Positions 33,472 through 43,194 of a DNA stretch of 54,421 bases are shown here, piece by piece. Location: NCBI GenBank assembly GCA_021831035.1, contig JAKBNL010000017.1, forward strand, positions 1 to 54,421, given 5' to 3'. The notes beneath the pieces were generated by a model that saw only the letters and a list, made by a program, of their open reading frames with translations, had not been told where the DNA came from and ran no database searches. This stretch comes from Actinomycetes bacterium. Lineage in GTDB: Bacteria; Actinomycetota; Acidimicrobiia; Acidimicrobiales; RAAP-2. How positions within the stretch are numbered: position 1 is the first letter of the stretch; every line of letters starts with the position of its first letter. The position numbers and the translations under genes were made by a program.

Positions 33472-35229
33472 GTGGCCCGACCCGGAGACCCGTACCGGCC
33501 CGAGGGGTCGCGCGCGCTGCCCAACGAGCAGCGCCTCGCGCGCCTCGGCCAGGCGATCGACGAGCGCACCGGTGGGCCGACCGCGCCGCGACCCCCGCGC
33601 GCCCGGCGCGGGGGCGGCCGGCGGCGGCGGCGCTGGGTGCGCCGCACGCTCATCACGCTCGGGGTCGTCGTCGTTCTGATCGTGGCGGCCGTCGTGGGCG
33701 ACTACTACTACCTGGGCTCGCTGGTGCACCGCGAGACGGTGCACAACCTGCAGAGCTCGGGCCAGCAGATCAACATCCTGCTCATCGGCTCGACGACGCG
33801 CTGCGGGCTCTCGGTCCAGAACAAGGCCTACGGCCTGTGCTCCCAGGGCGTGACCGGCGTGAACGCCGACATCGACATGATCTTGCACCTCGACACGGGC
33901 ACCCACACCGCCTCGCTGCTCTCGATCCCGCGCGACCTGTTCACCCCCAACGCCCGCACCACCGGTCCCAACAAGATCGACGCCGCCCTCTACCAGGGCC
34001 CCAGCCAGCTGGTCGCGGCGATCGAGGAGGACTTCGCCATCCCGATCAACCACTACATCGAGCTCAACTTCGACACCTTCGCGAGCGTGGTGAACGCACT
34101 CGGTGGGGTGCGGATGTACTTCCCCATCCCGATCTACGACGCCGAGTCGGGGCTCAACGTCGAGCGCCCGGGGTGCCGACTCCTCAACGGCTACCACGCC
34201 CTGCAGGTCGTGCGCGCCCGCCACCTGCAGATCCAGCCCAACCCCAACAACCACGACCCCCACACCTGGCCCCAGGAGGGGCTGTCGGACCTCGCGCGCA
34301 TCCGGCGCACGCACGAGTTCCTGCGGGTCATCGCCTCCGAGATCGCGGCCCGGGGCCTCTCGAACCCGATCACCGACCAGCGCCTGGCCCAGGCCGTGCT
34401 GCCCGACCTCACCGTCGACAGCGGCTTCGCCGAGGGCACCATGGTGCACCTGGCCCAGGAGTTCGCCCACACCTCGATCGCCAACGTCCTGCAGCTGACC
34501 TACCCGGTCCTCACGGTCCAGTCGGGGCCCCTGCTCTACCAGGGCTACTACTACGGCTCGGTGGTCTTCCCCGTCCAGCCGAGCGGGGTCGCCACCGTCG
34601 ACAAGATCCTCGGCATCCCCGAGGGCGTCGACTCCTTCACCGGCAAGCCCCTGCCCAACCCCCACGCCGTGCGCGTCGCGGTCGAGAACGGCTCGGGCGT
34701 CGCCAGCGAGGGACCGCTCGTCACGGCCGGGCTGCGCCGCCACGGCTTCGCCGTCACCAGCTCGACGACGACGACCCCGGTCGGGCCGGTCGCCGAGTCG
34801 GTCGTCTGGTACGGCGGGCCGCGCCCGCCGACCAACGCCAACTGGACGAGCCCGTCGCTCGCCGCCGCCCAGGCCGTCTTGAACCAGCTCGAGGGTCCGG
34901 CGATCCTCGGCTATGACCCGGCGATGGTCCGACCGGGCTCGACCGTGACCGTCCAGGCCGGCACCGACCTCACCGTCAAGCCCCTCTCGAGCGCCGCGAC
35001 CGGGCGCACCACGACGACGGGCCACGCCGGCCACACCACGACGACGCGCGCCAGCTCGAGCACCATCACCGTCGTCGACCCGCCGGGGGTGCGCACCAAC
35101 AACGCCTTCAGCGCGCCGAGCGCGGTCAACCCCGGCCTCGAGCCCTGGGACCCGCGGGCCTGCAACGCCGCCGGGACCGGCCCGGCCACCCCGATCCCCA
35201 CCACGACGACCACCCGGGCGAAGGGCTAG
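33472..35229 (+). CDS. LCP-family (LytR-CpsA-Psr) protein with LytR_C domain
   Basis: 585 residues. A charged N-terminal tail, one membrane helix (about residues 58-80) and an extracellular LCP domain follow, with SIPRDLF and the DLARIRRTHEFLRVI segment carrying family-conserved arginines. LCP enzymes attach wall polymers such as arabinogalactan or teichoic acids to peptidoglycan from polyprenyl carriers. A LytR_C domain near VRVAVENGSGV and a threonine-rich, probably disordered tail (residues ~505-585) end the protein. The GTG at 33472 (VARPGDPY) is chosen because it follows TACGCT by 6 nt. Confidence 0.88.
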   Translation: MARPGDPYRPEGSRALPNEQRLARLGQAIDERTGGPTAPRPPRARRGGGRRRRRWVRRTLITLGVVVVLIVAAVVGDYYYLGSLVHRETVHNLQSSGQQINILLIGSTTRCGLSVQNKAYGLCSQGVTGVNADIDMILHLDTGTHTASLLSIPRDLFTPNARTTGPNKIDAALYQGPSQLVAAIEEDFAIPINHYIELNFDTFASVVNALGGVRMYFPIPIYDAESGLNVERPGCRLLNGYHALQVVRARHLQIQPNPNNHDPHTWPQEGLSDLARIRRTHEFLRVIASEIAARGLSNPITDQRLAQAVLPDLTVDSGFAEGTMVHLAQEFAHTSIANVLQLTYPVLTVQSGPLLYQGYYYGSVVFPVQPSGVATVDKILGIPEGVDSFTGKPLPNPHAVRVAVENGSGVASEGPLVTAGLRRHGFAVTSSTTTTPVGPVAESVVWYGGPRPPTNANWTSPSLAAAQAVLNQLEGPAILGYDPAMVRPGSTVTVQAGTDLTVKPLSSAATGRTTTTGHAGHTTTTRASSSTITVVDPPGVRTNNAFSAPSAVNPGLEPWDPRACNAAGTGPATPIPTTTTTRAKG

Positions 35230-35243
35230 GCGGGGGGCTCTGC

Positions 35244-35249
35244 TAGGAT
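35244..35249 (+). promoter_or_regulatory. Candidate rpsT -10 box
   Basis: TAGGAT, 43 nt before the start codon, leaves a short 5' leader. No good -35 is seen. Unlike many genes here, rpsT seems to have a leader. Confidence 0.4.
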
Positions 35250-35291
35250 TGTCCGGCCCGCGCGAAGGCGCGACCGACTTCGAGGACTCCC

Positions 35292-35555
35292 GTGGCGAAC
35301 ATCAAGAGCCAGATCAAGCGCAACCGTCAGAACGAGGCGGCCCGCCTGCGCAACAAGGCCGTGAAGAGCGAGCTGCGCACCCGCACCAAGAACGCCGTGA
35401 CCGCGCTCGGCACCGAGGAGGAGGAGGCCACCCTGCGCCTCGCCCTCAAGCGCATCGACATGGCCGCCGCCAAGGGCGTCATCCACAAGAACCAGGCCGC
35501 CAACCGCAAGAGCGGCCTGATGAAGCGGCTCAACGCGCTGCGCGCCGAGCAGTAG
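35292..35555 (+). CDS. rpsT: 30S ribosomal protein S20
   Basis: 87 residues, lysine- and arginine-rich: starts [23 protein letters not shown] (given only by its family character) and ends [11 protein letters not shown]20 binds 16S rRNA early in assembly. GTG 35292 begins the canonical N-terminus. It converges directly on holA, the two stops being adjacent, so no separate terminator region exists between them. The rpsT-holA pairing is widely conserved. Confidence 0.96.
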   Translation: MANIKSQIKRNRQNEAARLRNKAVKSELRTRTKNAVTALGTEEEEATLRLALKRIDMAAAKGVIHKNQAANRKSGLMKRLNALRAEQ

Positions 35556-36569
35556 CTAGCGCCGCCGGGCGCCGGCCGAGAGGCGCGCGAGGCGCGCGAC
35601 CAGCACCTCGATCACCGTCAGTTCGGTGAGGTCGAGGTCGCTCTCGAGGTCCCGCCCCCCGTAGCTCGCCCCGCCCTTCAGCGCCAGGTCGGCCTCGGCC
35701 AGCCAGGAGACCGCCGTGGCCACCCGGGCCGCGCCGAGCCGGCCGGCCACGGCCAGGGCCTTGCCGGCCGGGAACGGGTTCATCGAGAGCAGCGCCGCCG
35801 CGGCCTCGCGCGTCGTGGCCCCGGAGCCCTCGAGGCGGGCGACGCTGAGGTAGTGGCGCTCGAGCACCGCGATGAGCTGCAGCCCGGAGCGGCGGTGCGA
35901 GGCCAGCATGCGCCGGGCCACCTCGATGGCGAGGGCCGCGTCGCCGGCGTCGATCGCGTCGGTGAGGTCCCAGGCGGGCACGTCCCCGGCGTCACCGAGG
36001 TAGGGCGCGACGTGCTCGAAGCGCAACGGCGCGCTGCCGTAGATCGAGCGCAGCGTGCGCGCCAGCGCGTCGACCCGGGCCACGTCGTCGCCCACCACGG
36101 CGGCCACCTCCTGGGCCGTGGCCGCCTCGACGCTGACCCGGTAGCGCTCGAAGGTGGTGCGCACGAAGGCGGCCCGCTCGCTCGCGCGCGAGCCCACCGC
36201 GACGTCGACCACCTGGGCCGCGGCCTTGACGAGCCGGTTCGACTTCGCCCCGACGACGGCGACCACGAGCACCGTCGCCGGCGTGGGCGAGGCCATCCAC
36301 TCGAGCAGCGGCGCCGCCTCGGCGGCAGCGAGCCCCTGGGCCTCGCGCACCACGACCACCCGGCGCTCGACGAGGAAGGCCGGGGTGTAGAGGGCCTCGA
36401 GCACCGCGGGCACCACCGACTCGCCCGTGGGCGCCGCGACGTCACGGGCCGTGAAGTCCTCGAGGGCGACGGCCGGGTCAAGCCCGGCGAGGGCCTCCCC
36501 CACGATCCGGTGCAGCGCGTCGTAGACCATCGTGGCGTCGGTGCCCACCACGCAGACGCTCGAGGTCAC
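35556..36569 (-). CDS. holA: DNA polymerase III subunit delta
   Basis: 337 residues, the clamp-loader delta subunit. The N-terminus has VCVVGTDATMVYDALHRIV, and the family-typical run FLVERRVVVVREAQGL, LLEWMASPTPATVLVVAVVG, KAAAQVVDV and the C-terminal SYLGD-type and GGASYGG parts follow. There are no catalytic residues to check, so the call rests on overall pattern and the neighbour rpsT. GTG 36569 overlaps the folP2-like stop. Confidence 0.85.
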   Translation of the reverse strand: MTSSVCVVGTDATMVYDALHRIVGEALAGLDPAVALEDFTARDVAAPTGESVVPAVLEALYTPAFLVERRVVVVREAQGLAAAEAAPLLEWMASPTPATVLVVAVVGAKSNRLVKAAAQVVDVAVGSRASERAAFVRTTFERYRVSVEAATAQEVAAVVGDDVARVDALARTLRSIYGSAPLRFEHVAPYLGDAGDVPAWDLTDAIDAGDAALAIEVARRMLASHRRSGLQLIAVLERHYLSVARLEGSGATTREAAAALLSMNPFPAGKALAVAGRLGAARVATAVSWLAEADLALKGGASYGGRDLESDLDLTELTVIEVLVARLARLSAGARRR

Positions 36570-37423
36570 CGCGCGGCCCCCTCTAGGGCCGCGAGCGCGT
36601 CGCGCACCCGCACCGTCCCGGCCACGTCATGGACCCGCAGGATACGACACCCCCCCGTCACCCCGACCGCGACGGCCGCCAGCGAGGCCTCGCGCCGCTC
36701 GCTGACCGCGAGGCCGAAGAGGTCCCCGAGGAAGGTCTTGTTCGAGGCCGAGAGCAGCAGGGGCGAGCCGAGCGCGGCCAGGGTCGGGGAGTCGCGCAGC
36801 AGGGTGAGCGAGTGGACGCTCGACTTGCCGAGGTCGAGGCCGGCGTCGAGCACGACGCGCTCGGGCCCGATGCCCGCGGCGAGGGCCCGGTCGCGCCGCT
36901 CGACGAGGAAGGCCGCGACGCTCGCCGTCACGTCGTCGTAGTGGGGGTCGGGGTCGGGCACGCGCGGGGCCAGTCGGATGTGGGTCGCCACGACCGAGGC
37001 GCCGGCCGCGGCGGCCACCGCGAGGTAGCGCGGGTCGGCGAAGCCGCTGATGTCGTTGCCGAGCCAGGCCCCGGCGGCGAAGGCCGCCGCGGCGACCCCG
37101 GCGCGCCAGGTGTCGACCGAGACCGGCACGTCAAAGCGCGCCACGAGCGCCTCGACCGCGGGCACCACGCGCTCGAGCTCCTCGGCCTCGCTCACCGGCT
37201 CGCCGGGCCCGGCCTTCACCCCGCCGACGTCGAGCAGGTCGGCGCCGGCCGCGACGAGCGCCTCGGCCCGGGCGAGGAAGTCGTCGAGCTCGTAGGTGGC
37301 GGCGGGCGGGTAGAACGAGTCGCGCGTGCGGTTCAAGATCCCCATCACCAGCGCGCGCGTCGCGAGGTCGTAGCGGCGCGGGCCCAGGGCGAAGGGGAGG
37401 CCCCCGACGACGTGCCGGCGCAC
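36566..37423 (-). CDS. DHPS homologue of the FolP2 type
   Basis: 285 residues with the TIM-barrel pterin-binding fold. Instead of the catalytic NVTPDSFSDGG and DVGGESTRPG of true dihydropteroate synthase it has MGILNRTRDSFYPP and DVGGVKAGPGE, which matches mycobacterial FolP2 (Rv1207), a protein reported to lack DHPS activity. The C-terminal region has LLSASNKTFLG in place of the usual RKSFIG. Folate synthesis is therefore not implied. It lies between holA and the thioredoxin-like gene, overlapping both by 1-4 nt. Confidence 0.82.
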   Translation of the reverse strand: MRRHVVGGLPFALGPRRYDLATRALVMGILNRTRDSFYPPAATYELDDFLARAEALVAAGADLLDVGGVKAGPGEPVSEAEELERVVPAVEALVARFDVPVSVDTWRAGVAAAAFAAGAWLGNDISGFADPRYLAVAAAAGASVVATHIRLAPRVPDPDPHYDDVTASVAAFLVERRDRALAAGIGPERVVLDAGLDLGKSSVHSLTLLRDSPTLAALGSPLLLSASNKTFLGDLFGLAVSERREASLAAVAVGVTGGCRILRVHDVAGTVRVRDALAALEGAAR

Positions 37424-38127
37424 TAGTACAGGCGGCTCGCCAGACGGCGCCTAAAGGTCACGTAGCGCGGGTCCTGCGGTCCGAGCGCGTCGAGGACCTC
37501 GAGCAGCTGGGCCCGGGCCTCCTCGCTCCCCCCGGCCCGCTCGAGCAGGTGCTCGAGCAAGAGGTCGAGGTCGCCCTCGAGGCTCACCCCCTGGCGCTGG
37601 AGGCGCAGGCGCGCGAGCACCGTCTTTCCCTCGAGGGTGTGGGCGAAGGGCGCGAGCACGGCCTCGGCCTCCTCGAGCCGGTCGGCGCGGCGCAGGAGGT
37701 CCCCCAGGGCGACCCCGGCCGCCGCGTTCTGGGGGTCGAGCTCGAGGGCCTCGCGCAGGCTCGCCTCGTCGCCGCGCTCGACGAGCCGCTCGGTGGCGCT
37801 CGCCCCGGGGGCGAGGGCGGTGACGAACTCACGCACCGCCGCCTCGGGCAGGGCCCCGACGAAGGAGTCGACGACCCGCCCGTCGCGCAGCGCGAAGACG
37901 GCCGGGATCGACTGGACCTGGAAGGCCTGGGCGACCATCGGGTTGGCGTCGACGTCGACCTTGGCGAGCTCGACCGCGCCGGCGGTCTCGGCGACGACCT
38001 TCTCGAGGATCGGCCCGAGGGTGCGACACGGCCCGCACCAGGCGGCCCAGAGGTCGACGACGACCGGCACGCTGGAGGAGCGCTCGATGACGTCGGTGGC
38101 GAAGGTGGCGTCGGTCACGTCTAGCAC
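37423..38127 (-). CDS. Thioredoxin-TPR protein (CnoX/YbbN-like)
   Basis: 234 residues. An N-terminal thioredoxin fold with AAWCGPCRTLGP (redox-active CGPC at about residues 31-34) is followed by a TPR-type tail (residues 110-234) containing ALELDPQNAAAGVALGDL. Proteins of this layout act as chaperone and holdase partners of DnaK or GroEL. Unlike E. coli YbbN, the CGPC is intact, so reductase activity is expected. The GTG at 38127 follows TAGGCT by 6 nt. Confidence 0.85.
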   Translation of the reverse strand: MLDVTDATFATDVIERSSSVPVVVDLWAAWCGPCRTLGPILEKVVAETAGAVELAKVDVDANPMVAQAFQVQSIPAVFALRDGRVVDSFVGALPEAAVREFVTALAPGASATERLVERGDEASLREALELDPQNAAAGVALGDLLRRADRLEEAEAVLAPFAHTLEGKTVLARLRLQRQGVSLEGDLDLLLEHLLERAGGSEEARAQLLEVLDALGPQDPRYVTFRRRLASRLY

Positions 38128-38191
38128 GAGCGCAGCCTAACGGCGGGGCCCGCGAGGCGAGGGGGTCGAGCGGCGCTGTTAGCCTCCGATC
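38128..38191. promoter_or_regulatory. Divergent thioredoxin / phosphotransferase promoters
   Basis: On the minus strand TAGGCT (38134-38139) is 6 nt from GTG 38127. On the plus strand TAGCCT (38180-38185) is 6 nt from ATG 38192. No ribosome binding sites are seen, and both starts look leaderless. Confidence 0.55.
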
Positions 38192-39226
38192 ATGGGGGGT
38201 CCGACGGGTCTCGACGAGGGCCGCGTCGGCGCCTGGCTCGAGGGCGCGCTCGGCCTCGCGACGCCGATCACCGCCACCCTCATCGCCGGCGGCCGCTCGA
38301 ACCTCACCTTCCGCGTCGAGGACGCGGCGGGCACCGTGGTGGCGCTGCGCCGACCCCCGCTCAGCCACGTGCTGCCCACCGCCCACGACATGGCCCGGGA
38401 GTTCCGCGTGATCGCGGGGCTCTTCCCCCTCGGGGTGCCGGTCGCCCGTCCCCTCGCCCTCTGTGAGGACGAGGGGGTCACCGGCGCGCCCTTCTACGTG
38501 ATGGAGTTCGTCGAGGGGACCATCGTGCGCGAGCGCGCCGGCGCGCTCGAGGCCTTCGCCGAGCCCGTCCGCCACGCCATCGGGGGGCACCTGGCCACGA
38601 CCCTCGCCGGTCTGCACGCTCTCGCGCCCGAGGCGGCCGGGCTCGGCGACCTCGCCCGCCACGACGGCTACGTCGAGCGCCAGCTGAAGCGCTGGCGCAC
38701 CCAGTTCGAGCAGACCCGGGTCCCCGGGGCCGACCGCGAGAACCGCGTCCTCGAGGTCGCCGACCGCCTGGGCGAGGCGATCCCGCCGGCTCAGCGGGTC
38801 TCGGTCGTGCACGGGGACTACCGGCTCGACAACACCGTGCTCGCCCCGGACGGCACCGTGCGGGCGATCCTCGACTGGGAGATCTGCACGCTCGGGGACC
38901 CCCTGGCCGACCTCGGCACCCTCTTGTGCTACTGGGCCGAGCCGGGCGACCCCGCGGCGGCGCTGCTCGGCGTGGCCCCCACGACCGCGCCGGGGTTCAT
39001 GACCCGCGAGGAGGTGACGGCGGCCTACGCGCGCGCGAGCGACCTCGACCTCGGCCACGTCGCCTACTACCAGGCGTTCGCCTACTGGAGGCTGGCCTGC
39101 ATCCTCCAGGGCGTCTTCGCCCGCTATAGCGCGGGCGCGACCGCGGGCGACGCCGGTAGCGTGGACGGCTTCCCCGCCCACGTGGCCCTCCTCGCCGACC
39201 TAGCGCTAGCGACCCTGGAGAGATGA
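38192..39226 (+). CDS. Phosphotransferase-family protein (ACAD10/APH-like kinase)
   Basis: 344 residues of the aminoglycoside phosphotransferase-like kinase fold. The brenner motif is VVHGDYRLDNTVL with catalytic Asp and Asn, and the metal-binding Asp is in AILDWEICTLGDPLADLG. The N-lobe starts GGRSNLTFRV. It belongs to the subgroup linked to acyl-CoA dehydrogenases (ACAD10/11), whose substrates are often 4-hydroxyacyl-CoAs. No such neighbour is present here, so the substrate is open. The PAC2 gene start overlaps its stop. Confidence 0.83.
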   Translation: MGGPTGLDEGRVGAWLEGALGLATPITATLIAGGRSNLTFRVEDAAGTVVALRRPPLSHVLPTAHDMAREFRVIAGLFPLGVPVARPLALCEDEGVTGAPFYVMEFVEGTIVRERAGALEAFAEPVRHAIGGHLATTLAGLHALAPEAAGLGDLARHDGYVERQLKRWRTQFEQTRVPGADRENRVLEVADRLGEAIPPAQRVSVVHGDYRLDNTVLAPDGTVRAILDWEICTLGDPLADLGTLLCYWAEPGDPAAALLGVAPTTAPGFMTREEVTAAYARASDLDLGHVAYYQAFAYWRLACILQGVFARYSAGATAGDAGSVDGFPAHVALLADLALATLER

Positions 39227-40107
39227 TGGACGACGAGATCTACGACCGGGTGATCTTCCTCGCCGACCCCGACCTCGATCAGCCCGTCCTCGTGGTGGGC
39301 CTCGACGGCTGGATCGACGCCGGGGCGGCCGCCGCCACGGCCAGCGCCACCCTGCTCGAGTCGGTGCCGACCGAGATCATCGCCACCTTCGACACCGAGC
39401 ACTTCATCGACCAGCGGGCCCGTCGGCCGGTCGTGCGCATCGTCGACGGCGTCACCACCCAGCTGACCTGGCCCGAGATCCACCTGCGCTACGGCACCGA
39501 CCGTGACGGGGCCGACGTGCTCTTCCTCGTCGGGCCCGAACCCGACTTCCACTGGAGCGACTTCGTCGACACCGTCGTCGACGTGGCCGGGCGCTTCGAC
39601 TGCCGGCTCGTGGTGGGCCTGGGCGCCTTCCCGGCCCCCGCCCCGCACACCCGACCGGTGAAGGTGATCGGTACCGCCCCGGCCCGCAGCGCCGGCCTGC
39701 TCAACTCGGTCGACCGGGTCGAGGGCGAGATCGAGGTGCCCGCGGGCATCGGGGCGGCCCTCGAGCTCGCCTTCGCCGAGGCCGACATCGAGGTCCTCAC
39801 GCTGTGGGCCCGGGTGCCCCACTACGTCTCCACCCTCCCCTACCCCCAGGCCTCGGCGGCGCTGATCGACGCCCTGGCCAAGGTGAGCGGGCTCAGCCTG
39901 GACAGCTCGGCCCTGCGGGCCCTGGCCGACGACGCGCGCCGACGCGTGGACGACCTCATCGCGAACAACCCCGAGCACGCCTCGATGGTCCAGCGCCTCG
40001 AGGCCGCGGCCGACCAGAGCGAGGGGACCTCGCTCGGCGAGGAGCTGCCGAGCGGCGAGGAGCTCGCGGCCGAGCTGGAGCGGTTCTTGCGCGGCGAGCA
40101 GGGCTAG
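39223..40107 (+). CDS. PAC2-family protein
   Basis: 294 residues. The PAC2 (proteasome assembly chaperone 2) core runs from PVLVVGLDGWIDAGAAAAT to about residue 230, and the C-terminus is a charged helical extension (LADDARRRVDDLIA). Actinobacterial PAC2 proteins are of unknown function; relation to proteasome assembly is only by fold. GGAGAG precedes ATG 39223, and a second ATG follows directly. Its stop overlaps that of the YgjP-like gene on the other strand. Confidence 0.8.
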   Translation: MMDDEIYDRVIFLADPDLDQPVLVVGLDGWIDAGAAAATASATLLESVPTEIIATFDTEHFIDQRARRPVVRIVDGVTTQLTWPEIHLRYGTDRDGADVLFLVGPEPDFHWSDFVDTVVDVAGRFDCRLVVGLGAFPAPAPHTRPVKVIGTAPARSAGLLNSVDRVEGEIEVPAGIGAALELAFAEADIEVLTLWARVPHYVSTLPYPQASAALIDALAKVSGLSLDSSALRALADDARRRVDDLIANNPEHASMVQRLEAAADQSEGTSLGEELPSGEELAAELERFLRGEQG

Positions 40108-40679
40108 TCGACGTCGCCCTCCTCGACGCGTAGCCCCAGGCCCAGCGCGTAGCCCTCGAGGAAGAGGGCGCTGTCGGCCTGACGGGGGTGGCGCTCGGCG
40201 ATCGCGTAGAACTCGACCGAGTGCTCGACCACCTGCAGGTGGGCGAGCTCGTGGACCAAGACGGCGTCGATCACCCACTCCGGGCACTGACGCAGCCGCG
40301 ACGAGACCCGGATCTCGCGGGTGTCGGGCGAGCACGAGGCCCAGCGGCTGCGCTGGTTGGCGACCCAGCGCACGGCGCTCGGGCGCACCCCGTCGTTGTA
40401 GAGGTCGGCGAGCACCCGACAGCGCTCCTCCAGGGCCGCGTCGCCCGCCGCGTTCTGGGGCCGCTGGGTGAGCAGGCGCTCGACGAGCTCGTCGACGAAG
40501 GCCCGTCGCTCGCGCCCGCGGATGCGCGCGGGGATCTGCACGACGATCCGGCTGCCGGCCCAGTGGGCCGTGCCGGTCTTGGTCCGCCGCGACGAGGCGC
40601 GGATCTCCACCTCGGGCCGGTCGAAGCGCGGCGGCTCGACGACGACCTCGAGCGCCGCGCGCGCGCCGTGGGCGGCCAT
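40104..40679 (-). CDS. YgjP-like metallopeptidase (DUF45/M48 superfamily)
   Basis: 191 residues. The zinc motif HELAH is at 143-147, with a third ligand His in EHSVEFY at about 153, preceded by the family-specific RWVANQRSRWASCS. The fold is that of minigluzincin or WLM/SprT peptidases. Physiological substrates are not known. ATG 40679 overlaps the last base of the leuS stop, so the two are coupled. Confidence 0.85.
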   Translation of the reverse strand: MAAHGARAALEVVVEPPRFDRPEVEIRASSRRTKTGTAHWAGSRIVVQIPARIRGRERRAFVDELVERLLTQRPQNAAGDAALEERCRVLADLYNDGVRPSAVRWVANQRSRWASCSPDTREIRVSSRLRQCPEWVIDAVLVHELAHLQVVEHSVEFYAIAERHPRQADSALFLEGYALGLGLRVEEGDVD

Positions 40680-43147
40680 CAGGGGATGACGTTGACGAGC
40701 CGGGGCGCCCGGGCGACCACCCGGCTCGGCACGCGTCCCCCGAGCGCCGCGGCGACGGCCGGCGCGCCCAGCGCCGCCGCGACCGCCTCGGCCTCGTCGA
40801 TTGAGGGCGCCACCGCGAGGCGGGCCCGGACCTTGCCGTTCACCTGGACGACCATCGTGACCGACTCCTCGACGAGCAGCGCCGGGTCGGCCTCGGGCCA
40901 GGGCTGGGCGTGCACGCTCGCGCGCTCGGGGTAGCGCTCCTCCCAGAGCTCGGCCGTGACGTGGGGGGCGATCGGCGCAAGGAGCAGGACCATCGCCTCC
41001 AGGGCCTCGTCGAGGGTGGCCCGCTCTATCCCCTCGGCTGAGCGGGCCCGGCGCGAGAGGGCGTTGTAGAGCTCCATGAGGGCCGCCACGGCGGTGTTGT
41101 AGCTCCACCGGTCGAAGTCGCGCGTGACCTTGTCGATGGTGCGGTGCGTGAGCCGGCGCAGCTCGACGTCGACCTCGTCGCACCCGTCGTGGAAGTTCAC
41201 GTCCTCGTGGTGCCAGAGCCGCCAGACGCGGTCGATGAAGCGCGCGCAGCCCTCGATGACCTCCTCGGTCTGGGAGTCCCAGTCGAAGTCGTCGGCCGGC
41301 GGCCCGACGAAGAGGTGGAAGAGGCGCAGCCCGTCGGCCCCCACGGTCGGGAAGTAGGGCTCGGGCGTGACGAGGTTGCCCTTGGACTTGGACATCTTGG
41401 TCCCGCCGAGGCGGATCATGCCCTGGGTGAAGAGCCGCTGGAAGGGCTCGCGGGCGACCCCGGGCGCCCAGCCCAGGTCGACCAGGGCCTTGGTGTAGAA
41501 GCGCGCGTACATGAGGTGGAGAATCGCGTGCTCGATCCCGCCGATGTAGAAGTCGACGGGCATCCACTGGGCGACGGCCGCCGGGTCGAAGGCCCGCCCG
41601 GGGGTGAAGGGGTCGGCGAAGCGCAAGAAGTACCACGAGGAGTCGGTGAAGGTGTCCATCGTGTCGGTCTCGCGCCGGGCCGGGCCCCCGCAGATCGGAC
41701 AGGTCGTGTGCAAGAAGCCCTCGTGGGTCGCGAGCGGGCTCTGGCCGGAGCGGTCCATCACGACGTCGTCGGGGGCGAGCACCGGGAGCTGGTCCTCGGG
41801 CACCGCGACGACCCCGTCGCGCTCGCAGTAGACGATGGGGATCGGACAGCCCCAGAAGCGCTGGCGCGAGACGAGCCAGTCGCGCAGGCGGTACTTCACG
41901 CTGCGAAGTCCGTTCGCCTCGCGCTCGAGGAACTCGGCGGCCCGTTCCTTCGCCGCCGCCGTGTCGAGGCCGTCGAGGAAGCCCGAGTTGACGTGCGGGC
42001 CGTCCCCCGCGTAGGGACCCTCGCCGAAGCCCTCGGGCGGGGCGACGGTGCGCACGACCGGCAGGCCGTGCACGAGAGCGAAGTCGTAGTCGCGCTGGTC
42101 CTCCCCGGGCACCGCCATGATCGCGCCGGTGCCGTAGTTGACCAGCACGTAGTCGGCGACGTAGACGGGCACGGACTCGTTGGTGAAGGGGTTGACGACG
42201 TGACTGCCGGTGAAGGCGCCGCGCTTGTCGAGCCCGACGCCGGCCTCGGAGGACGAGGTCCGGTCGATCTCGTTGGTGACCGCGGCGCGCTCGACGATCT
42301 CGGCGACGGCCGCGCGCTGGGCCTCGGTCGTGAGCGCCTCGACCAGGGGGTGCTCGGGGGCGAGCACCGCGTAGGTCACCCCGAAGCCGGTGTCGGGCCG
42401 GGTCGTGAAGACCCGGATCGCCAGGTCGTCGCGGCCGAGGACCGGCAGGTCGAACTCGACGCCCTCGCTGCGGCCGATCCAGTTGCGCTGCATGGTCTTG
42501 ACCCGCTCGGGCCACCCCAGGCCGTCGAGGTCGCGAAGGAGCTCCTCGGCGTAGTCGGTGATCTTGAAGTACCACTGCTCGAGGAGTCGCCGCTCGACGG
42601 TGTCGCCCGAGCGTTCGCACGTCCCGTCGGCGAGCACCTGCTCGTTGGCGAGCACGGTAAGGCACCCGGGGCACCAGTTGACCGCGCCGTCGGCCCGGTA
42701 GGCCAGGCCGGCCTCGTAGAAGGCGAGGAAGATGGCCTGGCTCCAGCGGATGTACTCGGGGTCGTGGCTGCGCACCTCGCGGCGCCAGTCGTAGACCGCG
42801 CCCATGCGGATGACCGAGCTCTTCAGCTCCTTGATGCGCGCCTCGGTGAAGACCCGGGGGTGGCTGCCGTCTTTGATCGCGGCGTTCTCCGCGGGCAGGC
42901 CGAAGGAGTCGAAGCCGAAGGGCGAGAGGACGGCCCGGCCCCGCATCGTCTGGTAACGGACCAGCACGTCGCCGAAGGTGTAGTTGCGGATGTGGCCCTG
43001 GTGCGCCGCCCCCGAGGGGTAGGGGTACATGCACAGCGCGTAGTAGCGCTCCCGGGGGTCGTCGTTGTCGACCTGGTAGGTCCCCTCGTCGAGCCACCGG
43101 CTCTGCCACTTCGTCTCGACGGCGGTAACGTCGAAGGGCCTGTTCAT
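40679..43147 (-). CDS. leuS: Leucyl-tRNA synthetase
   Basis: 822 residues, class I synthetase. The HIGH region is [15 protein letters not shown], the KMSKS loop is [12 protein letters not shown], and an editing (CP1) domain is present with a CysCys-type zinc segment (CPGC, CPICGG). ATG 43147 follows TAGAAT (43154-43159, minus strand) by 6 nt. The 3' end overlaps the metallopeptidase gene. Confidence 0.96.
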   Translation of the reverse strand: MNRPFDVTAVETKWQSRWLDEGTYQVDNDDPRERYYALCMYPYPSGAAHQGHIRNYTFGDVLVRYQTMRGRAVLSPFGFDSFGLPAENAAIKDGSHPRVFTEARIKELKSSVIRMGAVYDWRREVRSHDPEYIRWSQAIFLAFYEAGLAYRADGAVNWCPGCLTVLANEQVLADGTCERSGDTVERRLLEQWYFKITDYAEELLRDLDGLGWPERVKTMQRNWIGRSEGVEFDLPVLGRDDLAIRVFTTRPDTGFGVTYAVLAPEHPLVEALTTEAQRAAVAEIVERAAVTNEIDRTSSSEAGVGLDKRGAFTGSHVVNPFTNESVPVYVADYVLVNYGTGAIMAVPGEDQRDYDFALVHGLPVVRTVAPPEGFGEGPYAGDGPHVNSGFLDGLDTAAAKERAAEFLEREANGLRSVKYRLRDWLVSRQRFWGCPIPIVYCERDGVVAVPEDQLPVLAPDDVVMDRSGQSPLATHEGFLHTTCPICGGPARRETDTMDTFTDSSWYFLRFADPFTPGRAFDPAAVAQWMPVDFYIGGIEHAILHLMYARFYTKALVDLGWAPGVAREPFQRLFTQGMIRLGGTKMSKSKGNLVTPEPYFPTVGADGLRLFHLFVGPPADDFDWDSQTEEVIEGCARFIDRVWRLWHHEDVNFHDGCDEVDVELRRLTHRTIDKVTRDFDRWSYNTAVAALMELYNALSRRARSAEGIERATLDEALEAMVLLLAPIAPHVTAELWEERYPERASVHAQPWPEADPALLVEESVTMVVQVNGKVRARLAVAPSIDEAEAVAAALGAPAVAAALGGRVPSRVVARAPRLVNVIP

Positions 43148-43159
43148 TGGAACATTCTA
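43148..43159 (-). promoter_or_regulatory. Leaderless-type leuS -10 box
   Basis: TAGAAT (43154-43159, minus strand), then 6 nt, then ATG. It is the closest match to TATAAT-like boxes among the leaderless candidates in this window. Confidence 0.55.
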
Positions 43160-43194
43160 CGGAGTCGCGCAGCGTCGCCGCGACGAGGAGGACC

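Noticed and set aside
38926..39129. Plus-strand 67-codon frame inside the phosphotransferase gene
   Set aside because: Out-of-frame shadow of a gene with clear kinase motifs.
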